This document shows, in pieces, positions 8,677 through 17,883 of a stretch of 64,000 nucleotides of DNA; position 1 is the first letter of the stretch; every line of letters begins with the position of its first letter. Origin of the DNA: Paludisphaera borealis. Its GTDB lineage: Bacteria > Planctomycetota > Planctomycetia > Isosphaerales > Isosphaeraceae. A model generated the notes under the pieces. It saw nothing but the letters and a program-made list of their open reading frames with translations. It made no database searches and was not told the DNA's origin. The DNA lies in NCBI RefSeq assembly GCF_001956985.1, contig NZ_CP019082.1:1612001-1676000 (forward strand), written 5' to 3'. Both the position numbers and the translations under genes were made by a program.

Positions 8677-9452
8677 CCCCATCGGCGGTTCGCCCAGTCG
8701 GCGACAGTGACCGGTGCCAGCCGCCACACGCCCTGGCCGCTCTCAATCCAGCGGTAGCCGGGAGGGGCTTTCCAGAGGTCTTCTTCGTTGGGCGTCGGAC
8801 TGCGCCGGCGACGCTCATCAGCGAGCACGCCGGCTTCCTCGACCCCCGCCGCGTAGTAGATGAACCCGGCCAGGGCGACCTGGATCAGGTTGAAGGTCAA
8901 CAGGCTGTAGATTCCGAAGCCCAACGCGAGCGCCCGTCCGACGCTCGCCGCGAACGACGTCGCCCGGCCCCGCCCGATCCAGCCGCTGAGAACGGCCCGC
9001 AGCACCCGCCCGCCGTCCATCGGAAACGCCGGGATCAGGTTGAAGCCGCCCAGGACCAGGTTCATCGCCATCAGTTGCAGCAGGAAAAAGCTCGCGTAGT
9101 CGCCCAGAATGGCGGAGCCCCCCAGCCCGAGCACTGCGCACAGACCCGCCGCGATGGCGAAATTCACCGCCGGCCCGGCCAGGGCGATGAGCAACTCGGC
9201 CCCAGGGGCGCGCGGCATGCGCATCAGCCGGGCCACGCCGCCGATTGGATAGAGCGTGATATTCACCGTGCCGATGCCGAACCGGCGCGCCGTCAACGCG
9301 TGCCCGAATTCATGCAAGAGCACGCAGCCGAACAGGGCGATCACCAGCGGCAGGTTCGCAACCGCGCCCGGCGCGAACAGGATCAAGAGAAAGGTCGGGT
9401 GCAGGAAAACATCGATCCCCGCAGCCCGACCTAGCTTCCAAGACATTCGCAT
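8673..9452 (-). CDS. Site-2 protease family (M50) intramembrane metalloprotease
   Basis: 259 residues. The zinc motif HEFGH lies at about residues 47-51 within a hydrophobic helix, and the second active-site motif NLIPAFPMDGGRVLRA, which holds the third metal ligand Asp, lies near 140-155. Several further membrane helices are visible, and the C-terminal 50 residues are polar. Family members cleave membrane-embedded substrates, often anti-sigma factors or regulators. The length fits the compact SpoIVFB-like class without CBS domains. It is coupled to the 71-residue gene by a 4-base overlap. The substrate is unknown. Confidence 0.9.
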   Translation of the reverse strand: MRMSWKLGRAAGIDVFLHPTFLLILFAPGAVANLPLVIALFGCVLLHEFGHALTARRFGIGTVNITLYPIGGVARLMRMPRAPGAELLIALAGPAVNFAIAAGLCAVLGLGGSAILGDYASFFLLQLMAMNLVLGGFNLIPAFPMDGGRVLRAVLSGWIGRGRATSFAASVGRALALGFGIYSLLTFNLIQVALAGFIYYAAGVEEAGVLADERRRRSPTPNEEDLWKAPPGYRWIESGQGVWRLAPVTVADWANRRWG

Positions 9453-9554
9453 CGACGAACCACGTCCCTTTCTGGAGGGAGATCAACCCGTCTCCTCGAC
9501 TCCACTACCTAATTCGACGACGAGTCGATGAAAGTTCGCCGGAATCGGTCTCGA

Positions 9555-11348
9555 TCAGCCGTACAACGGACCGAAGTTGGCGCAGGCGCGGTAGTCGGCG
9601 GCCTGCGGCTCCAGCGCTCCGAAGAGGCTCCAGGTGCTGGGGCGGAAGACCTTCTCGGCGGGCACGTTGTGCATGGCCACGGGGATTCTCAGGATCGAGG
9701 CCAAGGCGATGAGGTCGGCGCCGATGTGGCCGTAGCTGATCGCCCCGTGATTAGCGCTCCAGTTGGCCATCACGCTGTACACGTCGGTGAACGGCCCCTC
9801 GCCGGTCACGTTGGGGACGAACCACGTCGTCGGCCAGGTGGGATTCGTCCGTTCGTTGAGAATCTTGTGGACGTCGGCCGGAACGTCGACCGAAAAACCC
9901 TCGGCGATCTGGAGTACGGGTCCAAGCCCCTTCACCAGGCTGAGCCGGCTCATCGTCATCGGCATCCCTCCCCGTGAGAGGTAGCACGACGAGTAGCCGC
10001 CTCCTCGGAAATACTCGGAGATCGCCGCGGGCCAGGTGGTCGCGTCGAGGCAGCGTTCGGCCTCGGCCTCGCTGATCTCCCAGAACGGCTTCATCGCCGG
10101 CATGCCGTCGCGCGACTGCTCGCCCGTGCCATCCAGCGTGGCGGCGCCCGAATTGATCAGGTGGATGATCCCCCCCGCCGCGAGCCCGGACAGAGTATGC
10201 CCCGTCACCCGCTTGACGGCGTCCGGGCTCCAGTACGTCCGCACGTCGGCGAAGATCTGGGCCGTATTCGTCAGCAGATAGCCGAGCAGCATCCCGACGC
10301 CGTTGAGGCAGTCGTTCTCGGTGGCGACCATGTACGGCATCCGGACGCCGTTCCAGTCGAACGACGAGGTCAGGATCGCCTCGGAAAAGTCGCCGTTGGG
10401 CGAATGGTCGGTCCACGCTCGCTGACCCTGGAACCCCCCGGCGATCGCGTTGTGGCCGAGGGCTTCTTCGCCGTAACCTAGTGCGTCGAGCCGGGGGTTG
10501 CCGATCATCAGGTCGCGGAGGATCAGCGTCATCTTGACGACCGTGCGCCAATCCTCGGCCTTCACCTCGGCGGTCTTCCGGGCGGCCGGCGGATTGTAGT
10601 CCTTGCCTTCCTTGCAGTTCACATGAACCCAGAGCAGGGCTCGCTCGAATTCGTCGGGGTCGTAGATCTCCTCATTAATACGGCGCGTCAACTCGCTCAT
10701 GTCGACGCACTCGACCCGCATGCCGAGGTAGTGCTCGAAGAACGGCTGATCGACGATCGAGCCCGAGATGCCCATCGACACGCCGCCGACCGACAGGTAC
10801 GACTTGCCTCTGAGCGTGGCCGCCGCCAGCCCGGCGCGGACGAACCGCAGCAGCTTCTCCTGGACGTCGTCGGGGATGTTCGTATCGCCCGAATCTTGGA
10901 CGTCGCGGCCGTAGATGCCGAACGCCGGCAGGCCTTTCTGGTTATGGGCGGCGAGCACCGCCGCCAGGTAGACCGCGCCCGGACGCTCGGTGCTGTTGAA
11001 CCCCCAGACGGCCTTGGGCATCAGCGGGTCCATGTCCATCGTCTCGCTGCCGTAACACCAGCAGGGCGTGACCGTCAGGGAGACCCCCACGCCCTCGCGG
11101 GCGAACTTGTCGGCGCACGCGGCGGCCTCGGCCACCCCGCCGATGCAGGTGTCGGCGAGCACGCACTGCACCGGCTCGCCGGTCGGGTGCCGGAGGTTGG
11201 CGGTGAGAAACTCGGCGGCGTTCCGAGCCATGGCCGTGACCTGGTCTTCCAGCGACTCCCGAACCCCGCGCCGGCGGCCGTCGATCACGGGACGAATTCC
11301 GATTTTCGGCAACCGACCGATCCAGGGGCTCTTGACGTTCGAACTCAT
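9555..11348 (-). CDS. fucI: L-fucose isomerase
   Basis: 597 residues, the normal length. It interconverts L-fucose and L-fuculose using Mn2+. Similarity to the E. coli enzyme, compared from memory, runs the whole length: [20 protein letters not shown] at the start, [35 protein letters not shown], and the metal-ligand regions [13 protein letters not shown] (Glu), [12 protein letters not shown] (Asp) and [14 protein letters not shown] (His). It ends [13 protein letters not shown] as expected. AAAGGAA lies 9 bases before the ATG. It is downstream of the M24-like gene on the same strand. No fuculokinase or aldolase gene is nearby. Confidence 0.97.
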   Translation of the reverse strand: MSSNVKSPWIGRLPKIGIRPVIDGRRRGVRESLEDQVTAMARNAAEFLTANLRHPTGEPVQCVLADTCIGGVAEAAACADKFAREGVGVSLTVTPCWCYGSETMDMDPLMPKAVWGFNSTERPGAVYLAAVLAAHNQKGLPAFGIYGRDVQDSGDTNIPDDVQEKLLRFVRAGLAAATLRGKSYLSVGGVSMGISGSIVDQPFFEHYLGMRVECVDMSELTRRINEEIYDPDEFERALLWVHVNCKEGKDYNPPAARKTAEVKAEDWRTVVKMTLILRDLMIGNPRLDALGYGEEALGHNAIAGGFQGQRAWTDHSPNGDFSEAILTSSFDWNGVRMPYMVATENDCLNGVGMLLGYLLTNTAQIFADVRTYWSPDAVKRVTGHTLSGLAAGGIIHLINSGAATLDGTGEQSRDGMPAMKPFWEISEAEAERCLDATTWPAAISEYFRGGGYSSCYLSRGGMPMTMSRLSLVKGLGPVLQIAEGFSVDVPADVHKILNERTNPTWPTTWFVPNVTGEGPFTDVYSVMANWSANHGAISYGHIGADLIALASILRIPVAMHNVPAEKVFRPSTWSLFGALEPQAADYRACANFGPLYG

Positions 11349-11484
11349 GACTCACGTTTCCTTTTCGTGGCAAGAATTCGCCACCGACGGCGCGTGGCGC
11401 GATTCCATCTTTTTACAGGGAGTGGCTGATCCGCGAAATGGCGCGGTATCGCTTCGCACGAAGAACGCGGCGACGGGAGGCCGA

Positions 11485-12756
11485 TCAGCGTTCGAGAATC
11501 CCCGGGCGGGGCAAGACGTAGCCTTTGACGGCCACTTCGATCTGCGGCCAGTTCTGCGCCGCGGTGACGACCTCGAAGCCGCGCGAATCGACGACGATCG
11601 TGTCTTCCGAGCGGGCCGACCCGACGCTGGGGCTCCAGCAGACGGCCATGTCGGGCTCGAGCACGATGTTGCTGTCGGGAACGAGCAGCGCGTCGCGTGG
11701 GGAATAGCCGATGAAGACGCCCTGATAGTCCAGCGTCCACTCGTGCGGCGCGTCGAACTTCTCGTAGATCCGCCGCGATCGGCGGAAGACTTCCGAGACG
11801 GGCTCGCTGGGACGGGAGAAGTAGATGCAAGTGGCGTCAACCATCGTCGCCAGGGCGTGATGGGCGCGGAACTCGGCGTCGACGGGACCGAACGAGACGG
11901 TGCGGGTCAACGAGGCGCAGAGTCCGTGGCGACGTCCCGTGACCGTGATCGTCGCCCGCTTGTTGATCGGCTCGGCCTTGAACGTCGGCTGGCGATATCG
12001 GCCGAGCCGGTCGTCGCTGGCGATCCGCAGGTTGACCGGCACGACCCCTTCGCGAAGCAGGCGATGGGCCAGGTGGCCGGCGACGTCCGCCTCACGCTCA
12101 CCCCGGTCGAAATTCCGACACGTGGCCTCGACCGCCAGAGCGAGCGTCCGGCCCAGTTCGCGGAGCCGTTGCCGTTCGAGGTTCGTCAGCCGGCGGCGAA
12201 GGGCGCTCAGGGGATCGAAATCGCGTCGCCACGGCGTGCAGCCGGATGTGGACATATCGGCGACGATCCGCTTGTTGTGGCACAACTCGGCCACGACGCG
12301 GAGCGGGTCGTCGAACCAGGGGCGTTCCTTGAGCTGGAAGCCCAGGCCCGCCAGCTCCTCCTCGAAAACCCGTGAGCTCTGGACGTTGTCGGTGATCACC
12401 GCGCGACTGTTGCGGTTGATGAACAGAAGAATCGAGCTGAATTCCGAGCCGCAACCCTGCCCGACGTCGCCGCCGGACGTGAACCAGGCGACCGACTCGG
12501 CCCGTCCCAGAACGACCGCGTCCTGGTCGTTGCGGTCGAGGAACTCGCGAATCCGCTGATGCTTGATCTCGACGTCGTCGCGCCGGCGCTTCAGCTCGGC
12601 CTGCTCGTGGTCGGCCGTGGGATCGGGCACGACCGGTAGCGAGTCGGCCTCGGGGCGATCCGCGGCCGTCTCGCGGACCCGATCGTAATGATCGGGCATC
12701 AAACCCGCGCCCGGCAAGATCGTGATCAGACCGCTGGTGGACGCTTCGGTCGACAC
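11485..12756 (-). CDS. M24 (pita-bread) peptidase-fold protein, probably catalytically inactive
   Basis: 423 residues from a GTG start. The N-terminal half resembles a creatinase/prolidase N-domain (HQRIREFLDRNDQDAVVLGR). The C-terminal half has the M24 layout, including SLTRTVSFGP, matching the usual (S)D-x-TRT strand, and ARSEDTIVVDSRGFEVVT, matching the ED-x-V segment. The expected metal ligands are mostly replaced: the two Asp positions read Thr and Ser (TVTGRRHGLCASLTRT), the His region reads LDYQGVFIGY, and the first Glu is in WSPSV. Only the last Glu is clear. It lies 136 bases upstream of fucI, so a sugar-related binding or regulatory role is possible. Confidence 0.75.
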   Translation of the reverse strand: MSTEASTSGLITILPGAGLMPDHYDRVRETAADRPEADSLPVVPDPTADHEQAELKRRRDDVEIKHQRIREFLDRNDQDAVVLGRAESVAWFTSGGDVGQGCGSEFSSILLFINRNSRAVITDNVQSSRVFEEELAGLGFQLKERPWFDDPLRVVAELCHNKRIVADMSTSGCTPWRRDFDPLSALRRRLTNLERQRLRELGRTLALAVEATCRNFDRGEREADVAGHLAHRLLREGVVPVNLRIASDDRLGRYRQPTFKAEPINKRATITVTGRRHGLCASLTRTVSFGPVDAEFRAHHALATMVDATCIYFSRPSEPVSEVFRRSRRIYEKFDAPHEWTLDYQGVFIGYSPRDALLVPDSNIVLEPDMAVCWSPSVGSARSEDTIVVDSRGFEVVTAAQNWPQIEVAVKGYVLPRPGILER

Positions 12757-12938
12757 GGCGTCAGCCCTCTGGCCAATTGCGAATCAAGACCCGTCCAGAC
12801 CGAGGTCCGGTGAAGCGGTGAACTAACGATCTTAAGTGTTTAAGAATTGGCAACCTTTATCCTTCCAGGTTTGGCGAAGGAATTCAAGAAGCCAGGCCGC
12901 GGAAAATGATCCCGATGCGCGGAATTTCTCGCGCGAAT

Positions 12939-13898
12939 TCACGCTGCGTCGGATGCGCGTTCCCGCCAGACCTCGTTCAGAAAGTCGAGAACATCGGGCA
13001 GCAGGTCGCGAGGGCTCGGCGCTTCGACCCGAAGCTCGAACCCATGGCGCGCGCCGTTTATCTCGATCAGCCGGCTGGGGATCGCCATCCAGCCAAGTCG
13101 TTTGTGCAATTCCCGCGCCTGGCTGATGGGAACCCACAGATCGTCCGTCCCGTGTATCAAGAGCATCGGTCTCGCTCGGTGCGAAATGAGCGTCACCCAC
13201 TCATTGAGCTTCGTGCGAACCATGTTGTCCAAGTCGCCGGACGATAGGCCCATGAGATCTCGCAACGGGTCGTGTTTGAGCGATCGAAATGCTGCGAGTT
13301 CCACCAGGCTCGTTGGCGTGGAGAGGCAGACGGCAGCCTTTACCTGCTGCCTGGCTCCGGCCATGTAGCTTCTCAGAGGGGTGCCGAGTCCTATATGAGC
13401 AGCTAGGAAGCCGCCCGCCGAAGTACCGACGATGGCGAGTCGATCGGTGTCGACTCGGTATGTTTCGGCGTAAACGCCGAGCCAGTCGACGGCGGCGGCG
13501 ACGTCTTCGAGCGCTCCGTCCCAGCTTGGCGCGCCCGGGCGCGCCAGTCGATAATCGACAACGGCGACGACGATGCCGTGCTCCGCGAATCGAGCGAACT
13601 GCGGGCCGTAATCGCGCTTCGAGCCCCCAACCCAACTTCCGCCGTGGACGGCGACGATCGCGGGCCGAAGCTCACCCGTCCCTGCCGTTGGGGGACCCGC
13701 GTCGGCGGGGAGGTAGAGATCGAGCGCCAGGCGTTGTTCTCCGAAGTAGCGATATGTCAGGTCGCGGATCACGACCACGCCTTCGGGGAGCGGCGGTTCG
13801 GTTGGCTTCTCAGCCGCCCCGGCCCAGACCCAGGCCGTTGCGGCGGCCGTCATGGCCCATCCGACGCTTCGAACATGAACCAAGATGCGATGCCACAT
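12939..13898 (-). CDS. Secreted alpha/beta hydrolase (esterase/lipase-like)
   Basis: 319 residues. An N-terminal hydrophobic signal (VGWAMTAAATAWVWAGAA) precedes an alpha/beta hydrolase core. The oxyanion-hole motif is AVHGGSWVGG, the nucleophile elbow is GTSAGG, the acid is in LLIHGTDDLWVP, and the catalytic His is in ARHGFEL. The order matches feruloyl/acetyl-esterase-like BD-FAE enzymes that deacylate plant or algal polymers, though the substrate cannot be read. An internal ATG at residue 16 is an alternative start. The gene is single, with 182 non-coding bases separating it from the M24-like gene's start. Confidence 0.82.
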   Translation of the reverse strand: MWHRILVHVRSVGWAMTAAATAWVWAGAAEKPTEPPLPEGVVVIRDLTYRYFGEQRLALDLYLPADAGPPTAGTGELRPAIVAVHGGSWVGGSKRDYGPQFARFAEHGIVVAVVDYRLARPGAPSWDGALEDVAAAVDWLGVYAETYRVDTDRLAIVGTSAGGFLAAHIGLGTPLRSYMAGARQQVKAAVCLSTPTSLVELAAFRSLKHDPLRDLMGLSSGDLDNMVRTKLNEWVTLISHRARPMLLIHGTDDLWVPISQARELHKRLGWMAIPSRLIEINGARHGFELRVEAPSPRDLLPDVLDFLNEVWRERASDAA

Positions 13899-13985
13899 CG
13901 GTCACCACTTCCCAAAGCGCACCACCGATCGCAAACACGCGACGGCTGTCTTTCATAATACGTAGTCTACAACGGAGGGGATGCG

Positions 13986-14480
13986 ATGCCGGACGAGATG
14001 CCGAAAATCCCCCTGCTTCAGCAGCGTGAGATCGAGGCTGGGATCGTCGGCCCGCTGGTCCGGGCCTTCGCCCATGAGGTCGGCCAGGAGCGGGCGCTGA
14101 TGGTGCTTCGCGAGGTCATCACCGATCTCGCCCGGCGGAGCGGCCGGAATCTCGCCGTCTCGCTCGGCGAGGACTCGTTGGAGGCGTTCGCCGGGGCGCT
14201 CGACCGGTGGCGGGAAAACGACGCGCTGGAGATCGAGATGCTCGAACAGTCGCCCGATCGCCTGTCCTTCAACGTCGTCCGCTGCCGTTACGCCGAGATG
14301 TACCGCGCCCTGGGGCTCGGAGACCTGGGGGCGAGCCTTTCCTGTCAGCGTGATTTCGCCCTCGTCGAAGGCTTTAATCCGGCTATCGATCTGGAGCGCA
14401 CCCAGACGCTGATGCAGGGGGCGCCTTATTGCAATTTCCGGTTCCGACGAGCCGCCGGGCCGGAAGCGGACCCGAGTTAG
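13986..14480 (+). CDS. L-2-amino-thiazoline-4-carboxylic acid hydrolase-family protein
   Basis: 164 residues, soluble. The C-terminal half fits the ATC-hydrolase family (PF14196): CRYAEMYRALGLGDLGASLS, a conserved Cys in SCQRDFALVEGFNP, and the ending TLMQGAPYCNFRFRR. The founding enzyme opens the thiazoline ring on the way to L-cysteine, but most relatives are uncharacterised. The N-terminal region is helical. It is a single gene whose last four bases overlap the stop of the convergent gene at 14477. Confidence 0.75.
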   Translation: MPDEMPKIPLLQQREIEAGIVGPLVRAFAHEVGQERALMVLREVITDLARRSGRNLAVSLGEDSLEAFAGALDRWRENDALEIEMLEQSPDRLSFNVVRCRYAEMYRALGLGDLGASLSCQRDFALVEGFNPAIDLERTQTLMQGAPYCNFRFRRAAGPEADPS

Positions 14481-15154
14481 CGTGGCGCGTCGTGGCTTGC
14501 TTGCTTGGCGGCCGGGTCGACGACGGGTTCGGGGGGCGGGCTCGTTACGAACTGACAGCGGTCGCCGAGCACCCCGTTCCAGGCTTGGAGTTGCGGGTTT
14601 GACAGGATGGCGAGCGACTTGCGACGGATCGCCGTCTCTTCGGCCGGGTTGAAGCCGTTCTTGATGAACCGGGCGTTGCGGTCGGCGATCAGGTGTGTGA
14701 GTTCGCGGACCTGGCTCGTGCTGAGCTTCAAGATCTCGGCGACGGCGGGGCGGCTGACCAGGGCCGACGAGCCTTCCCACTGGAGGTCGATCTGGCTGAG
14801 CCGGCTGAACTGCTGCTCCGACAGGTTCGCTGTCAGCCACTGACTCTGCGCGTCGTCGATCGCCTGACGCTCGGCGATGACCGTGCCGCCGGTCTTGCCG
14901 CGCAGGGCCTGCGCCCGCTGCGAAAGATCGTCGATCGTCTTGTGCAGCGAGGCGATCTGGGCGGCTTCGAGCTTGACGTCGGATTGAACGTCGGGGCGAG
15001 TCAGCAGCAGCAAGGGCGCTGTGCGAATCCCCATTCGGCCGTCAGGCAACGACCAGTCTCCCCCGTCGCTTCGACCCGAGAAGACGGCGAGAATCAGGCT
15101 CAATCCGAGACCGAAGACTCGCACGGCCTTGGCGAAAAACAGTCCTCGACGCAT
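14477..15154 (-). CDS. Secreted Spy/LTXXQ-like helical protein
   Basis: 225 residues. A long signal sequence (FAKAVRVFGLGLSLILAVFS) is followed by helical, Gln-rich periplasmic sequence. The pattern DVKLEAAQIASLHKTIDDLS followed by LSEQQFSRLSQIDLQWEG resembles the repeated L-T/S-x-x-Q units of Spy/CpxP-like periplasmic chaperones, as does KLSTSQVRELTHL. The ending is Pro-rich and polar. A similar, larger protein is encoded immediately upstream (15308-16810), so the two may be a pair. The family assignment is tentative. Confidence 0.65.
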   Translation of the reverse strand: MRRGLFFAKAVRVFGLGLSLILAVFSGRSDGGDWSLPDGRMGIRTAPLLLLTRPDVQSDVKLEAAQIASLHKTIDDLSQRAQALRGKTGGTVIAERQAIDDAQSQWLTANLSEQQFSRLSQIDLQWEGSSALVSRPAVAEILKLSTSQVRELTHLIADRNARFIKNGFNPAEETAIRRKSLAILSNPQLQAWNGVLGDRCQFVTSPPPEPVVDPAAKQASHDAPR

Positions 15155-15224
15155 CTGGCGGCTCCCTCCGCTCGATTCGGCGCACTCGTTCCATGAGGGC
15201 CGGAACGCCCGTCCCGGAACGACC

Positions 15225-15259
15225 GCGAGCCTCGACGAGTGGATCTCGCCGAGGCTCGC
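15225..15259. other. Long intergenic hairpin between two minus-strand genes
   Basis: GCGAGCCTCG at 15225-15234 pairs perfectly with CGAGGCTCGC at 15250-15259. After one A/C mismatch the stem continues as CGAG/CTCG around a five-base loop. On the plus strand TTTATA follows directly, which looks terminator-like, but no plus-strand gene ends here. On the minus strand it lies between the end of the Gly-rich gene and the start of the 225-residue gene and lacks a T tract. An mRNA stabiliser or attenuator is possible. Confidence 0.45.
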
Positions 15260-15307
15260 TTTATACGACGCTCTTAAGGATCAGGAAAGACCAGTGTGCA
15301 GCCGACG

Positions 15308-16810
15308 TCAGCGGGAACCGCGGGCACGCGTCGATTTGACGGCCGCACTCGACTTGGGGGTCGCGCTCTTGGTGGCCGCGCTATTGCTAGTCGAGTCCTT
15401 CGAGCCGTCCGCCGCGACGTCGGCCTTTGCCGTTGCACTGCCGTTGGCGGTCGCGTTGTTGGCATTCGCATTGTTGGCAGTCGCGTTGTTGCCGTTCCCC
15501 GGGCCGCCTGGGCCACCCGGCGCGCCTGGGCCACCCGGGCCGCCTGGGCCACCTCGCATGAAGCCCTGGCGAACCAGATTCACGTCGAAGGGCTTGCCGA
15601 GCATCTTCTTGAAGGTGGTGACCTGGCGACGATCGAGAGCCTTATAGACCATCGTGTAAGACCGCTCGGTCAACGCTTCTTCCTGCTTCCTAACCTCGTC
15701 CATCTTGGCTTTGACGTCCGGCTGCTCCATCAACTTGCGCATGGCTTCCGGATCGAAGTTGCGGCGATTACCGCCTTGACCGCCGGGGCCGCCGTTGCCA
15801 GCTTGAGCGCCAGCGCCGTTGGTTCCCCGAGCACCCTGACGGCCTCGTCCCGTGTTGGCGTTGGCGTTCGCCGGAGGAGTGTTCTGGCCGTTGGCGTTCG
15901 CCGGAGGAGTGTTCTGGCCGTTGGCGTTGGCTTGCCCTTGCTGGCCGTCGCGGAGCGATCGGAAGACGTCGCGGGTCTGCGACATGATCTCGCGGCGCTG
16001 CTCGTTGGCGGCGCCCTGAATCTCGCGGATTTCCTCGGCCTGTTCGTCTCGGATTTCGAGGCGTTCGGCCACGTCGGGCTTGAGGACCGCGAACGGACCT
16101 TCGACTTGAAGTTGAATCTCGTAGAGGCGGCGGATCTGGGCCTTGTCGAGGATCTTGGCGAGACTCTGCTCCGATCCCGCCTGAAGCTCTTCCATTCCCT
16201 GCCGCATCATCTCCCGGCTCTCACGCTGCACTTCGTTCTGTTGCTGCCGGAATTCCTGCTGCACGGCGTTGGGATCGACGCCGCCTTGCTGGCCGCCGTA
16301 GGGGTTGGCGCCGAAGCCTTGGCCGGCACCTTGGAGACCCGACACCAGAGCCTGGTTGCGCGGGTCGAGAGTCTGGGGGCCTTGCTGGAGATTATTCGCC
16401 GCATCCTGTTGTGCGGCCTGAAGCTGGGCTCGCGCGGCGTCACCTTGCTGGCGCATGTTCTGGAAGAACTCGCGCCGCTTCGAATCGAGGTCTGACGAAA
16501 GCTTGCTGATCTTGATTTTCTGGCTGTCGGTAATCTTCACTTCTTTCTGAACCGGGTCGATGCCGGCCAGCGAGATGATCGATCCCCCAGGGCCACCGAA
16601 GCCTCCAAAGCCACCGGGGCCTCCGAAGCCGCCGGGCCCGCCAGGTCCTCTCTGGCCGCCTTGGCCGCCCTGCCCGCCTTGACCACCCTGGCCGCCGGCT
16701 CGGTTGCCCCGTCCGCCTCCGCCTTGCTGTTGCGCAAAACTGGTCACGGAGGCCGCGGCCACGGCGGCGGCCAGACCTCCAGCGATTACGGATAAGCGAA
16801 TACGCGACAT
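15308..16810 (-). CDS. Secreted Gly/Gln/Asn-rich low-complexity protein with helical core
   Basis: About 500 residues. A signal peptide (IAGGLAAAVAAASVTSFAQQ) is followed by a collagen-like Gly-rich stretch of GGQ and GGP triplets to about residue 70. A helical Gln-rich core contains ITDSQKIKISKLSSDLDSK and ILDKAQIRRLYEIQLQVEG. Next comes an Asn/Pro tandem repeat, a second Gly-Pro stretch and an Ala/Asn/Ser/Lys-rich basic tail. The start at 16810 is preferred over 16816 because GAGGAG then has 7-base spacing. The core resembles Spy-like metal-sensing or chaperone proteins of planctomycetes. It probably acts in the periplasm or cell surface; its role is unknown. Confidence 0.75.
   Translation of the reverse strand: MSRIRLSVIAGGLAAAVAAASVTSFAQQQGGGGRGNRAGGQGGQGGQGGQGGQRGPGGPGGFGGPGGFGGFGGPGGSIISLAGIDPVQKEVKITDSQKIKISKLSSDLDSKRREFFQNMRQQGDAARAQLQAAQQDAANNLQQGPQTLDPRNQALVSGLQGAGQGFGANPYGGQQGGVDPNAVQQEFRQQQNEVQRESREMMRQGMEELQAGSEQSLAKILDKAQIRRLYEIQLQVEGPFAVLKPDVAERLEIRDEQAEEIREIQGAANEQRREIMSQTRDVFRSLRDGQQGQANANGQNTPPANANGQNTPPANANANTGRGRQGARGTNGAGAQAGNGGPGGQGGNRRNFDPEAMRKLMEQPDVKAKMDEVRKQEEALTERSYTMVYKALDRRQVTTFKKMLGKPFDVNLVRQGFMRGGPGGPGGPGAPGGPGGPGNGNNATANNANANNATANGSATAKADVAADGSKDSTSNSAATKSATPKSSAAVKSTRARGSR
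15861..15920 (-). repeat. 30-bp perfect tandem repeat, two copies, in a coding region
   Basis: Bases 15861-15890 and 15891-15920 are identical, and a third copy begins with 8 matching bases. On the minus strand the unit encodes a ten-residue segment with GQNTPPANAN periodicity in the low-complexity linker of the Gly-rich secreted protein. Because the unit is a multiple of three, copy-number change would preserve the frame. Confidence 0.95.
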
Positions 16811-17028
16811 GCCCATGCTCCTCGAATACACGGATTCCGCCATCAGTGGCCGTAGCCCAACGGTCGTCAATGGCCGGGGCCGACGTCTTCACTCATCTTA
16901 GCGGCTTTCGAGGGGAGGGTGGCCGGGATTCTCGGTCAAGCTTTTAAGAATAATCCGTTCCGGTCGGATGCCGTTCGTAGTGAGTCTTGGCGCTTGCCCC
17001 TATTCGAGATGCGGCTCGCGTATTGCGA

Positions 17029-17802
17029 TCAGTGCGGCCGCGAAGTCCAGAGCCAGGCGGCCAGCGCGAAGGTCGCCGACATCGTGCTCAACCGGACGAG
17101 CAGTCGGTAGACCGCGAACCGTCGTGGGGCGAGCGACAGTGAGCCTTCGCCCCCCTCGATCGCGACACCGCCGGCCTCGGCCTGCCGCTCGAAGTTCGCC
17201 AGGGTCGACATGCCGACCAGATGGACGAGCCAGACGATCAGGAAGCCGACTCCCTGATCGAGCCAGGCTCGCCAGGGGACGGGGGGAATGCCGGGCTTCC
17301 ACCAGGCCGGGGTGGTCAACGGCGCATCGCTCTGGTAGACGACGAGCCGGAGCGAACCGGCGTCGATCTTCTCGCCATCGCTCACCCGGACGGCCAGGTC
17401 GACGGGCTGGGGCGTTCCCTTCGAGGGGGTGCCTTTGACCAGTCCCGAGTCGGGATCGAAGCTCAAACCCTCGGGAAGCGCGCCGTCGAGCGACCAGTGG
17501 AGCGGCCCCTGGCCGCCGTCGGCCGCCAGGGCTACCGTGTACGGCCGGCCGGCGATCGCCTCGGGAAGGCTCTCGGGCGTGAGGATCTTCAACGGCCGAC
17601 GCGCGACCTCGGCCGGCCCACCGTCCTGGGGGCGCGCCGCGGAGTCGATCGCCTTGGGGAGCAGGGCCATGATGACCATCGTGAGCAGCAGGATGAACAG
17701 CAGCGCCCCGGTGAGCTTGGTCACGACGACGGCGACGAACGAATCCTCGCCCGATCCGCCGAATTCCAAGCCCGATCCGCCGCCTCGCCGATTCCGTCGC
17801 AT
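17029..17802 (-). CDS. Membrane protein with putative Ig (He_PIG) domain, partner of the MotA/ExbB-like protein
   Basis: 257 residues. A Gly/Arg-rich cytoplasmic start with GEDSF leads into a first membrane helix (LTGALLFILLLTMVIMALL, about residues 30-48). A periplasmic Ig-like domain follows (about 70-165) with the classic putative-Ig pattern LPEAIAGRPYTVALAADGG, LPEGLSFDPDSGLVKGTP. Two more membrane helices follow (VGFLIVWLVHLVGM and TFALAAWLW near the end). The gene lies 81 bases downstream of the channel-like gene on the same strand. An ExbD/MotB-like role for the first helix is an inference from position; no OmpA domain is present. Confidence 0.7.
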   Translation of the reverse strand: MRRNRRGGGSGLEFGGSGEDSFVAVVVTKLTGALLFILLLTMVIMALLPKAIDSAARPQDGGPAEVARRPLKILTPESLPEAIAGRPYTVALAADGGQGPLHWSLDGALPEGLSFDPDSGLVKGTPSKGTPQPVDLAVRVSDGEKIDAGSLRLVVYQSDAPLTTPAWWKPGIPPVPWRAWLDQGVGFLIVWLVHLVGMSTLANFERQAEAGGVAIEGGEGSLSLAPRRFAVYRLLVRLSTMSATFALAAWLWTSRPH

Positions 17803-17883
17803 GGCTTGCCTCTTTATGGAGACCCCGGGCGCGTCCCGATCGCGCTCCTTGAACCCTCAAACGGACGACCGCCGCCTGCCGCG

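Noticed and set aside
15861-15920. Tandem 30-bp repeat as a possible CRISPR array
   Set aside because: The copies abut without spacers and sit in a coding frame, so this is a coding tandem repeat.
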